This document shows, one piece after another, positions 52,468 to 62,383 of a stretch of DNA of 64,000 nt; the stretch's first letter is position 1, and each line of letters begins with the position of its first letter. A program made the position numbers and the translations under genes. The stretch spans positions 89,942 to 153,941 of the forward strand of contig NBIV01000198.1 of assembly GCA_003194525.1 (NCBI GenBank). Reading direction: 5' to 3'. The notes beneath the pieces were generated by a model that had not been told where the DNA came from, did no database searches, and saw nothing but the letters and a program-made list of their open reading frames with translations. The stretch is from Gracilariopsis chorda (taxonomy: Eukaryota; Rhodophyta; Florideophyceae; Gracilariales; Gracilariaceae).

Positions 52468-53274
52468 TGAAGTGCAACGCCCTCAGGGAGGGATTCTTGG
52501 TACTTGATTGTTTTCCCGATATTATCGGTTGTGTAGTGTGTATATGAACTACGCCCCACTACGGTGGGTATGGACACGTGGGACACGGTTTTGGGTCAAT
52601 TGGCGGTTGGCCACAGTAGTGGATGTTGCCACGGAATGTGGAGTACTTTAGTTAATTTTATTTATTATTTTCACACCCATTTCTGGGAAGCTAGTACTTA
52701 GTGCGACGGCGCACTGCCGTCGCACCAGTAAACCTTCCCCAACAAGGGACCCCAACCTGGGGAATTGGCTCTGAGCTTTACCGCCTCCGCGTGTTCTCAA
52801 CTCCTCCTTGGAGGGAAGCACCGTAGTGTACGGAAGTTCACCCCCCTTGCACATCTAAAGGAGACCCATCATTGGGAGTACTAATTGTTCCAATCATCTT
52901 GGTGTTTCGCCCTGTATAGGGAGTCCTGTCCACCGGCATCGCCGTATCTACTCGTCGCTCTCGCGACCCACTCGTCCTTCCTCTTTCCCCTTTTTAGGGT
53001 AGCACCTCCCGCTATCCGCGGCCCTCGTGTGCGCATCCGCTCACACACCCCCACTTACGTGGAAACATACCTCTACTGAGGACCACACCCCGCTCACGCG
53101 GATACCGATTCTTCGCCTTCACCTCCCTGCGCGAGTCGCGACAGGTGTCCCTGCTCTTACAAACCGGCTTCGCCGTGACACCTCTGGGAGGGCTCTACCC
53201 AACTGGGTTCACCTCGTGAGAGGAAGATCCCGGACGTCTTTCGGTGTTTTTCCCCTTTGGGGCATTGCACCACA
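52468..53274 (+). repeat. Element 2, 3' LTR (807 bp)
   Basis: Copy of 41735-42541 with one mismatch seen (C at 53154). Followed at once by the AATGG target duplicate (53275-53279). Contains the hairpin at 52701-52725. Confidence 0.95.
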
Positions 53275-53564
53275 AATGGACGACAGCATCAATCCCGAAT
53301 TAGAAGAACTCGCCCTCCGCCAGTCCACGATCGAACAGGCCATGCAGCCGCATGCTGATAATCCACAAGACGGTACGATATATGATCTCGACTCCGCAGC
53401 CTACCCTTCCTATATCACTAACAAAACTGAGCTGCAACCGCTGAGCTCACCACTCACTACCAAAACTGCCGACGGTAGAACGCACAACGTAACACACCGT
53501 AGACAGATAACGCTGACAACGAGCAATAAACCGATCACAATCCGGACAGCTCTATATTCCCCAT
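53275..53564 (+). pseudogene. Copia element continued: end of Gag and protease region
   Basis: The copia frame resumes after element 2 and reads MDDSINPELEELAL, then DLDSAAYPSYITNK, a copia-type aspartic protease entry (DSA where DSG/DTG is usual), and on to TIRTALYSP. It is cut at 53564 by the LTR of element 3. Integrase and RT of this element must lie beyond the right edge. Confidence 0.7.
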
Positions 53565-54226
53565 TGTAGTATAGCGGGCCCGCCGGGAGTGCACTTCAGA
53601 GTGTGCTTGAGTGCCTTCAAGCACCGTATCCGAGCGGATTGTTTGGCACGTTATGATTGGCCGAACGGAATCATTGAGTGGTGCACGGGAGCGGGCAATG
53701 CCATTGGTTGTGCACTCATAGCCCACAGGTGTACACGTGCCGGACGGCTGAGGTGCAGGGTTGCTGCGCCAGACGGACAGGTAGCCACGTGGCTGGTGGC
53801 ATTTGTACGATAGGCTTAGATATTTTAATAATTTTATCCGTACGTAGTAGAAGGGTAGCGATTGCGGTGCAGGTTGAGCTCGAGGTGCAGTACTTAGTGC
53901 ACCTCGCTCCCCGCTACCCACACTCAGTAAACGGTAAGCACCACCGTCCCGAACTACTTTTGTCTCTAAAGCAGACCTGAGACATTACTCCGTACGGGAC
54001 TCAACTAGGTTTACAAGCCGTTCGGACTCTTCGCGCGTATCTCGACCGCGCCTGACGTACCTAACCGCCCAGTCTTTCCTACGACCGCCCGGTGCTGGCG
54101 CTCGTCCCCACGCATCACCTCCCCCCCGACCGGATCTCGTGACCCATCACGCCCCGCTACGCACGCCGAGCGGATACTGCTTCTAGGACACACTTTCAAT
54201 TGTGTGAATTAGATCACTATCTCACA
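53565..54226 (+). repeat. Element 3, 5' LTR (about 662 bp)
   Basis: The start (TGTAGTATAGC) is set by where the copia frame is broken, the end (...CTCACA) by the primer site that follows. The partner LTR lies outside the window, so the bounds are provisional. It holds CCGNNCGG at 53661-53668 and at several places after 53730, and a nested hairpin at 53853-53919. Confidence 0.75.
53853..53919 (+). other. Nested hairpin in LTR of element 3
   Basis: Outer arms GGGTAGCG (53853-53860) and CGCTACCC (53912-53919) enclose an inner perfect 9-bp hairpin, CGAGGTGCA (53881-53889), loop GTACTTAG, TGCACCTCG (53898-53906). It follows an AT-rich run, as does the hairpin in the LTR of element 2, and shares TACTTAGTGC with it. 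Confidence 0.8.
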
Positions 54227-54227
54227 C

Positions 54228-54245
54228 TGGTCTCCCGACCTAGAA
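54228..54245 (+). other. Element 3 primer-binding site
   Basis: TGGTCTCCCGACCTAGAA, identical over 18 nt to that of element 2 (42545-42562) although the flanking sequences differ. Confidence 0.8.
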
Positions 54246-54542
54246 GTGGGACTCGTGACTTTCCGTACGGATTTTAGAACGTTTTGGATAACGAACACGA
54301 GATGCAGACACGTGACGCAAACGTGGAGTCGACCGCAAGGTCGATGTCGAAAAAGAATTGGCTCCGTCCGGCGAGCCACCAATGCAGACCGCTTCGGACA
54401 ATGCCTCGGTTGGCCGCCGCAGCACCCGTAGCACTGCACCAGCTCCGGACGTCCGATTGGAGAACCCCGAGGTGCTCGTGCGCAAAGCTCCTCGCTCCTC
54501 CCGGCTTCTCAAACGCCTACCGACCGGAATTTAGGCCCGTCA

Positions 54543-56477
54543 ATGAACCCAGAGGGTGCAGCACCGCTCCCTCTACTCGCCACTCCGACCGGCCTAGTGG
54601 CAGCCGAAATTCCCGCACGGACGCTCCCAGAACTGTGGAAGCAGCTCGAGCCCTATTGGGGTTACAAGCTGAAGAGCGAGCTTGCTGCTCGTGTCCCCGT
54701 TCGGGTTGAGCGCTACCTGCAGGAGCGCCTGCCAGAACTGCTGGCAGAACTGATTACCCCGACGGTCCGCCAGACCACCGAGGCAATCCTTCAGCAGCTC
54801 CTTCCGACCGGACTTGGTGCCATGAAGCACGAGGACCGTACGGCAGTTTATACGGCAGCGACAACGCTGCCACCCCTTCCCAAGTTTTCCCTTGGCCGAC
54901 CGGACCAAGCCCAATTACACACCGGACGGGATGAGGAACCCCACCCAGAAGGGGCCATCAGAGTGCCCCCATGGTCCCAGTCCTCCCGGTGGAACCCCAC
55001 CGAGATGATCCGAACGGAAATTCAGACAGCTCCTCTTCTAACGAAGGAAGAGGGGGCCGCCGTGACAGGGCGGCAGAGCTGACAAGTCCGACACGGATCG
55101 CCCTCGCCGCGCACGGAAGAATCGTCGCCGCAGGAAAAAGCGACATTCCTCCGGTTCGGATACTGATTCTGACCGCTCGGATAGTTCCGATGCCGTTTCC
55201 GGAACTGATAGCGACTCAGACTCCGACCGTTCTGGCCGCAGAGGCCGCTCCGACCGGTATCGTTCCCGTTCGGAAAGATCCGCGCCTCGGCGCATCAAAC
55301 CACTGAACGAATTGTTCACCAGGGTGGTGAATTATCGTACGTACCGGCTAACCAATCGTAGCCAATCGTACAACTCGCGAGTCGCGCGTAAGATTACGCG
55401 CTACCAGAAGAAACTGAATGTCCAGATGAAGGGACATTCGTTTTCCGGAGCGGATCCGATATCCGTTCTAAACTTTTTACAGCGGTTCAAGACCGCCTGT
55501 AACCATAACGGACTGTCCGAGGGAGCAGCGGTATGGTGCTTCCAATTCTACCTGACCGGACCGGCTCACTCACTGATCCAGTCACGGCTCATGGAGAGTC
55601 GGGCGCCGTGGATGTACGACGTGGCGAGATGCTCCGCTCATACTCCGAAGTCGTCAACTTTTTATTGACAACGTACGCAACGGATGAAATAATTGCCGAC
55701 GCGTACTCCGAGGTCACCCTCTACCGTCAGTCGTCGGGTATGTCCGAAACGGAGTATTCACAGAAGCTGTGGAACAAGGCCCTCCGTTGCGGCAATGTAT
55801 TCTCCGACCGGCGTTTAAAGTCCCTATTCGTGGAAGGATTACTTCCTTCCATTCGGGCGAAGGTGAGAAATCACCTTACGACGCATCCGTCCATCGGCTA
55901 TGATGCGTTGGCGAGGTATGCCGAATCGTATGGCGACACCAGCCGTTCGGTACGACGACAATCCGTTCGGCTTGACTCCCTTCCCCATCCCACGGGGAAA
56001 AGGGTGGCCGCTCGTACAGACCGTCGGAGTGTCCTAAGCATGGGGAGCCGTACGGATTCGGTAGCCTCCGACACCGATGACGGTGAGGCCGTCCTGGCAT
56101 TTACCCCGGTCGGCTCCGCCCATCACCCCCACGACGCCGTCAACCGCGACGACCTCGTACCGTTCGGGACCCTCCCGATCGGATTTTTATAAGCCTGCTG
56201 ACGCTCGGCACCAACAAACCGACAGCCGGACGGGAAGCAGTTGATGGACAAACCGTGTCGGATTTGTCTGTCACGGGAACCGGACCACTGTCAAATGATC
56301 CCTCCGAACGTTCGGGATGCTCTGCTAGCCGCTCGGGAACAAAACTACCAACTTCGCAAAGAAGAGAGTTACTACAACCGTAACACTCCCGGTCGGTCCA
56401 GCATTGGGGTCCGGACCCTGGGTCAGCAGACTCCGAACGGAAACCTCCTGCATACGATCACGTCAACCGCTCAATAA
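54543..56477 (+). pseudogene. Gag of element 3, frameshifted
   Basis: The N-terminal part (54543-55082) contains a helical segment (ELWKQLEPYWGYKLKSEL). A basic, Ser/Asp-rich part follows in a different frame (55081 on, RRARKNRRRRKKRHSSGSD). The capsid-like domain starts in that frame (HSFSGADPISVLNFLQRF) and returns to the first frame near 55620 (FLLTTYATDEIIAD, ALRCGNVF, FVEGLLPSIRAKV). A shortened knuckle-like CRICLSREPDHC lies at about 56255. The order and sequence parallel Gag of element 2, so the frame changes are indels rather than different genes. Confidence 0.75.
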
Positions 56478-56607
56478 TGGCCGTTGAAAGATCACGGCAT
56501 GTCCGAGTCGGAAACGATGTGGAGGGAGCGTAGAGGCAACGCCCCCTCCGAGGTCGGAACGCCTCACCCGAACGAACGGTTTAGATTCTTCGCCCAAGCC
56601 GGACGAA

Positions 56608-57345
56608 GTGTACGTTGTGGATGAGTATGAGCCGACAGCCCCAGTGGCCCTTTTAAAGAATACCCACTATAAGATAAACTTTTCTGTGGGATTCTCCCGC
56701 TCGGTCTTGTACCCCCTCACCGGTGTACTTGACACCGGCGCTGGCCCTAACCTCATCCACGAACGGAACCTCCCCCTAATTGGGAGGAGCATCTCCAATC
56801 CCGTTCGTTCACCAACATCACGGATGCCTCTCGGAATCGTATGAACATCCGTGGTGTTGTTCCCCTACTCGTACACATCGGAGCTCTAACCGTTCGGATC
56901 CCCTTTCTCGTTGCCACCAACCTCGCGGCCAGTTGTATTCTCGGTACTTCTTTTATCGATAAGTACGTCATGGCAATACTACAGACCCGCACGGACAATA
57001 ATCTTACGTCACTCCCACCCGTGGCGATTCAATCTTCTGCCGGTCGGTCCTCTCGCTCGCCGGGAGAGCACGTACCGGCTACCACTCGGAAGACCCCTTC
57101 TAATAAGATACGGGTCGCCGACCGGTCGTCATACCCCCATGTCGGAATCATCCGTCCGGGAAACCACCAAGGCGGCCGGCCTTGCATTCTTGCAAGGATA
57201 TCACCGTTCGGCTAGCCGGCAGGAGTTAACCCTCCTGGCCAATGGCATCATGAACTCCGTCCGGACGTACCATTTTACGTCCAAGTGGCGAACTTTTCCG
57301 ACCGTCCGGTACGCTTACACAAGCGTACAATCATCGGATTAGCTC
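56608..57345 (+). pseudogene. Protease region of element 3, frameshifted
   Basis: The retropepsin motif LDTGAGPNLIHE (about 56730) matches LDTGAGPNFVVE of element 2. The frame breaks near 56800-56840 and the rest (VPLLVHIGALTVRIPFLV, ILGTSFIDKYV) is read in another frame from 56841. A further change leads into the RT frame at 57285. Not functional as it stands. Confidence 0.7.
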
Positions 57346-58346
57346 TACCCTCCCCCATCGCGTTAATCACACCGGAATTTCCGTCACGGAGTGACGAAAC
57401 TAAGGAGGGGGGACCCTTGCCTAATTCATTTTCCGATACGGACAACGCAGCTAACCCGCGCGTTCAGGCGCCACCAAAGGATCCGGACGATTGGATATCC
57501 AATATCCAATTGGCGCCCGAACACGAATCCGAACGGACGAAGATTGTCGAGCTACTGCGCCCATTCCGGGATATGTGGGACGGCCATCTCGGACGTGTGG
57601 CAGCGGCAAAACACCGCATTGAGCTGGAACCCGGCACGCGGCCAATTTACCAAATGCCGTACCGTGCGGGCCCCGCTCGTAGAGAACTTGAACGAGCGGA
57701 AGTCGAAAAGCAGCTCAGACAGGGCGTTATTGAGCCCTCTACATCTGAGTGGGCCAGCCCGGTCGTGTTTGCTCAGAAGAAGGACGGTAGCCTGCGCTTC
57801 TGCGTAGACTACCGCCGCCTAAACAAAGCAACCGTACGGGATACCTATCCACTACCGAGGATGGATGAATGCATCGACTCCCTTGGGGAGGCGAAGATAT
57901 TCACCACCCTCGATGCCAATAGCGGATATTGGCAAGTGGAAGTGGATGAGACCGATCGGGACAAGACTACCTTCACCTCACACATGGGGCTGTTCAGGTA
58001 TTTACGAATGCCGTTCGGATTGAAGAATGCTCCGGCGACGTTCCAACGTGCACTGGATATCATCCTATCCCGTGTGAAGTGGCAGTACGCATTGGTCTAC
58101 CTTGATGACGTCATCATCTACTCCAGTTCGGTAACCGAGCACTACGAGCACGTACGGACAATTCTGACCCTACTCCGATCGGCAGGCGTGACGCTACGTC
58201 TGGACAAGTGCCACTTTTTCAGTAGCACGGTCGACTACCTTGGCCACATCATCCGTCCGGCAAGCTTCAAGTGTCAACAAAGACACAAGAAGCAATCCGA
58301 GCGGCTAAGCCACCGACCAACCAGACAGAGCTCCGATCGTTCTTAG
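57285..58346 (+). pseudogene. Reverse transcriptase of element 3
   Basis: About 325 residues of good RT sequence: FCVDYRRLNKATVRDTYPLPRM, LDANSGYWQV, MPFGLKNAPATFQRA and YLDD at about 58098. The frame fails after LGHIIRPASFK near 58265, where a single-base indel moves RNase H to the frame starting at 58271. The catalytic residues are intact; the enzyme is broken only at its junction with RNase H. Confidence 0.85.
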
Positions 58347-60871
58347 GCCTGTGTAACGTCTTCCGCCGGTTCGTCAAGAATTTCGCTCGAGTTGCGGCAC
58401 CGCTTAACCGCAAGCTCGAGAAAGGCCAACCGGTCTGCTTCGATACTCTGTCCGATGAGGAATACCAGGCGTACGATGAGTTACGGCAACGGCTCATTCG
58501 ACCGCCTATCTTGGCAATTCCGCGCCAAGATATGCCGTACGTTCTGGACACTGATGCCTGTGATAAACAGGTAGGTTGCGTTCTCCTACAGAAGCAACCG
58601 GACGGCGACCTACTCCCGATCGGCTACTGGAGCCGTTCTTTGTCGAAACCCGAACGGGACTACACCACGACCGAACGGGAATGTCTCGCCGTTGTATGGG
58701 CGATATTGCACCTCCGACCGTACCTGGAAGGCCAGAGAATCACGCTCCGCACGGACCACCACGCATTACGGTGGATACTCAATCTGGCCGATGCCACCGG
58801 TCGGCTAGCACGATGGCGCCTGCGCCTCATGGAGTACGAATTTGACATCGTACACCGACCGGGAGTTAAGCATCAGGCAGCCGATGCTCTTTCCCGAATC
58901 CGAACGGACGGCGAAGACACCAACCCCCTTGACGAGGAGGTGCCGTGCCTCCTGATATCCGACCGAGCGGAAGAAGACGACGATTTGGTCGCCGATGTCA
59001 CCATCGACGGACAGGAGCACCGAGGCGTCACGCTGGACACCCCGTGCGGACATGACCCGGTCGGAATTCCAGAGGTCCTCGCAATAGTCGAGGAAGAGAC
59101 GGACGTCCGGCCAATCACGGTCGAAGAATTCGTCCGAGCCCAGGCCGAAGACGGATATTGCAAGACCGTGCGGAAGGACATTGGTGACGGTGTCACGCTA
59201 TTCGACGTGAACCGGTACGGAATTATCGTCCGACGCTCCCCCTTGGATGGTGCTCTCCAGCGAGTGGTGCCCCGTGCACTGGTACCGCGCGTGCTGTATC
59301 TCGCGCACTATCCGCGCTTGGAAGGGCACCCGGGCGGGACCCGCATGTACAATACCCTGAGGAGGGATTTCTACTGGCCGCAAATGGCGAACGATGTGTT
59401 CCAGACCGCACGGGACTGTCGATCGTGCGCTGCCGTGCGGGGAACTCAGTACCGGTCGCAGAAGCGACTCAAGCTGTTTCCCGCTGCCGGACCATTGGAA
59501 TTTGTCGCAATGGACATTGTCGGTCCATTCCCGAAGTCCGTCAACGGCTACGAGTATATCCTCGTCATTACCGACCGGTTCTCCAAATTATGCCGCGCTA
59601 TCCCGCTACGGTCAACCACAGCTCCCGTGGTTGCCAGGGCTTTCCTGGAAAACTGGGCGTATCCGTACGGCATTCCTAACCACCTACTTACCGATAACGG
59701 CCCGCAGTTCGTCTCCAAGTTTTTCGAAGAAGTCTGCGCCGCACTGGGGACAAAGCACGTGCGGACCACGGCATATCATCCCCAGACGAACGGTCAAGCC
59801 GAACGGTTTAACAAGATACTGGTGCAACGACTGCGACACTATGTCGCAGACCACCAGTCTAACTGGCACGCTTACGTGCAACCAATTACGTACGGATATA
59901 ATCTACAGGTCCACCGGAGCACCGGGACCACGCCTTTCGATTTGGCGTTAACCCGTGTCCCGCCGAACGTAATACTGGATGAGCCCAGTTCCGCAACGGA
60001 CCCGCGAACGCCGGTGCAACCGACGCCTGCACAGATGAAGCGTTACACTCTACGTCTTTTAAAGACGACGCTTCAGTCCGCTCGGAATCGCCTCACCGCT
60101 GCGCAACGGCGTTACAAAGAGGACTTCGATAAATCCGTACGGCTAACTCCAACCTTCCGACTGGGACAGGAAGTCTTTCTAGACCGCCCGGCTACTACTT
60201 CGACCGATGCGGCCCTGGAGGAGCACGAACGTACGTCACGGAAGTTTTCATTGAGAACGACCGGTCCGTACGTCATCATATCCGCGACGGACACCACCGT
60301 GACCATTGACGTTGACGGCGTTCATGACACCGTCAGCATCGATCGCGTCACGTTGGCCCCCGCTCGGCAGTCGAAATCGCACGGCAGGAGCCACCCGGAC
60401 GGAAATGCCCAAGACACGCTGACCGGAAGCACTCCCGCTCAATCGCGAGATACCCCGAGCGGTACAAATAGTTCCAAGCGGACGTCCCGGCCACTAACAC
60501 CTAACACACCCCCAGCCACCGAATTGGCAGAACCGGACGGCAGAGTGGATCTCCCTAAGGCGGGAACCTCACCGAACGGAGACACAACACCTGCCCGGGA
60601 CCACGAGTCTTCCCCGAACGGAAACCGACCGCCAACGACGTTGGCCGTTGTCGACCGCATTGTCGACCACGGCCGATCGGCCAACCACCCGTACGGAAGA
60701 TTATACCGCGTCCGCTGGCACGGATACTCCGCTCGGCATGACACATGGGAACCGCCCGAACACATACCGCCACATTTCGTTGCACGGTATTGGAACCGAC
60801 GGGCCGCACGGAGGCGCCCCACTTCAGGAGGGGGGGAATCAAACCCCAAACCCCTGAACCGAACGGAATGA
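58271..60871 (+). pseudogene. RNase H, integrase and chromodomain of element 3 (866 codons open)
   Basis: The frame opens right at the indel and stays clean for 866 codons. RNase H shows DTDACDKQVG, TERECLAVVWA and RTDHHAL. The integrase zinc domain has HYPRLEGHPGG...CRSCAA, and its catalytic D-D-E lies in AMDIVGP, LTDNGPQF and AERFNKI. A low-complexity Pro/Thr/Ser linker leads to a chromodomain at about 785-845 (RVRWHGYSARHDTWEPP). It resembles pol of element 2 throughout. A G-rich run (AGGAGGGGGGG at about 60828-60838) lies inside the last codons. CCGNNCGG occurs about once every 80 nt across this segment. Confidence 0.88.
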
Positions 60872-61686
60872 CGCCCCAAAACAGGCAGTTCCAAGCTTCC
60901 AAGCGGAGACATTCAATGGGGACACTCAACAATTGCTCCCAAACCGAACGAAAACGGCCTCGCCGAGATCGACACACTGTGAAACGGCGAACGAAAGAAC
61001 CGCAAACACTGAGCACCACGACCTACGAAGGGCTGCGCGTTCGCGGAAAGCCGTACGTACGTCACGGAAAGCGCCACCCGCATCGAGCTCACCGGTCACG
61101 CGTGCACCAAGCATGTCCACGCGTCAACCAGCATTGCTGGTGCCCGAACGGGGGCGAGTGCATGCACTCCTTGCCCGCATACTGCCGGCGCCGCCGCGGT
61201 TACTTGCAAGGATAATCAAAAAATTACGCGCGGAAATTGCCTGCCCGCACGGGGTCGAAAACGGCGATTTACCCTTTCGCCGATATCTCCGGAAAGGTGG
61301 CGTTTCAGACCCTCAAAATGGCCGATTTGGCTTCCCCGCACGGTCAAATAACTTAGAATGTTTTGAGACGCACCACACGCTCGCTACGTGCATTACTATA
61401 TACCGAATCGGATACCGAACGGCGACGCATTGCACCGCCCCTGAAATCGCACAATTCCCGATTTTTTGGATTCCGATCGGCGCTGACCACCGAGCAGGAC
61501 GCGGGCGCGCTAACGCTGACGTGGCAAGCAACGTCCGCGTGACACCCCCCTACGCGCGGCGACGATGACCTCACCCGGCTACAAGACCGCATGGCGGGAG
61601 TGCTCAAACGCTACCACGGGGAGCGAGACACACACAACAATAACAAGGTTTACTCAGTACGGACGGGAGGCTATGCTAGCAACCCA
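60872..61686. other. Element 3: spacer between pol and antisense ORF region
   Basis: No frame here is convincing (60933-61568 on plus is Arg-rich and low-complexity). CCGNNCGG continues (for example near 61146, 61416 and 61471), showing that the motif is not tied to coding sequence. Confidence 0.4.
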
Positions 61687-62157
61687 CTAACGGCCCCTAC
61701 GAGCGGAGGACGGCTGCGTCTTTGAGATGCCGCCACGAACGCCAGGCGTACTCCCTCCGCGACCGCCACGAACGCCAGGCGTACTTCCTCCGCGACCGCC
61801 ACGGCTAGCAGAAGCTGCACCGCGAGTACGGCCACGCGTACTGACGCCCGGAACCGGAAGGCTAGCCGAACCAGGGCTGACCCCCTGTGGGGTGGGAGGC
61901 CTCTGACCGGACGGAGTTGCAACCCCAGCCATCGGGGTAGGTGTGCTACAGCCCGCGGCAGCAGCCGTACCGCTACCCGAACTCGGCATCACCGGCAGCT
62001 CCGATACGGATTCCACTCCTTGGCCAACCACGGTACTGGCCGGCAGACTGGCCAAGCTTCCGTCCGGTTGTACGAACGGCACCTGCCCACTGCGGAGAAC
62101 ATTTACGAGCCGGCTGCCATCTGCTGCCTCAATCGGCGTTTTCCCCGCTCGGCGCAA
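61687..62157 (-). CDS. Antisense RGG-rich ORF of element 3 (156 aa), possibly the C-terminal end of its antisense gene
   Basis: A Pro/Ser/Gly-rich sequence ending in RGG repeats: SRGGRGGSTPGVRGG repeated, made by a 33-bp tandem repeat (61731-61796). RGG boxes commonly bind RNA. It lies on the same strand as the antisense ORF pieces further right and may be the tail of one broken gene. Element 2's antisense ORF has no RGG tail. Function unknown. Confidence 0.45.
   Translation of the reverse strand: MRRAGKTPIEAADGSRLVNVLRSGQVPFVQPDGSLASLPASTVVGQGVESVSELPVMPSSGSGTAAAAGCSTPTPMAGVATPSGQRPPTPQGVSPGSASLPVPGVSTRGRTRGAASASRGGRGGSTPGVRGGRGGSTPGVRGGISKTQPSSARRGR
61731..61796. repeat. 33-bp tandem repeat encoding an RGG motif
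   Basis: Two copies (61731-61763 and 61764-61796) differ at one base (CTCCCT versus CTTCCT), with a partial third copy starting at 61797. The unit length is a multiple of three, so the frame is kept. Confidence 0.9.
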
Positions 62158-62383
62158 GACGAGTGGTAATGGCAGGAAGCCACGAAGCCGCCAACTCCTC
62201 CCCGTCCGGAGCTGTACCCGGAGGACGCAATGCGGCCCGGATGGCTCCGAACCACAGGGTCCCCCGGTTCCTCGCGGTCAACAAGCTCCGTGCGGCAAGT
62301 ATTGAGCCCCTCAGACAGTACGGCCGGACTTGTCACCCCATCCGAAACGGCAGCATCCCCGAAGACCTCCAGGTGCCTTTCCA

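Larger units (their letters stand above)
41735..53274 (+). mobile_element. Element 2: 11.5-kb Ty3/gypsy chromodomain retrotransposon with antisense ORF
   Basis: The element is bounded by identical-length 807-bp LTRs (41735-42541 and 52468-53274; one mismatch seen, G at 42421 versus C at 53154) and a 5-bp target duplication AATGG (41730-41734 and 53275-53279). In order it holds a primer-binding site, gag (42647-44821), pol in the -1 frame (44839-50430, with one in-frame TAA), a long antisense ORF (52411 to 50624) and a polypurine tract (52456-52467). The near-identical LTRs indicate a young insertion into the copia element. Confidence 0.95.

Noticed and set aside
53027-53569. 180-codon plus-strand ORF crossing the end of element 2
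   Set aside because: It is a chance fusion of LTR sequence with the resumed copia frame, not a gene.
60828-60838. G-rich run as the polypurine tract of element 3
   Set aside because: It lies inside the last codons of pol, about 3 kb before the right edge, and no LTR follows; at most an internal tract.
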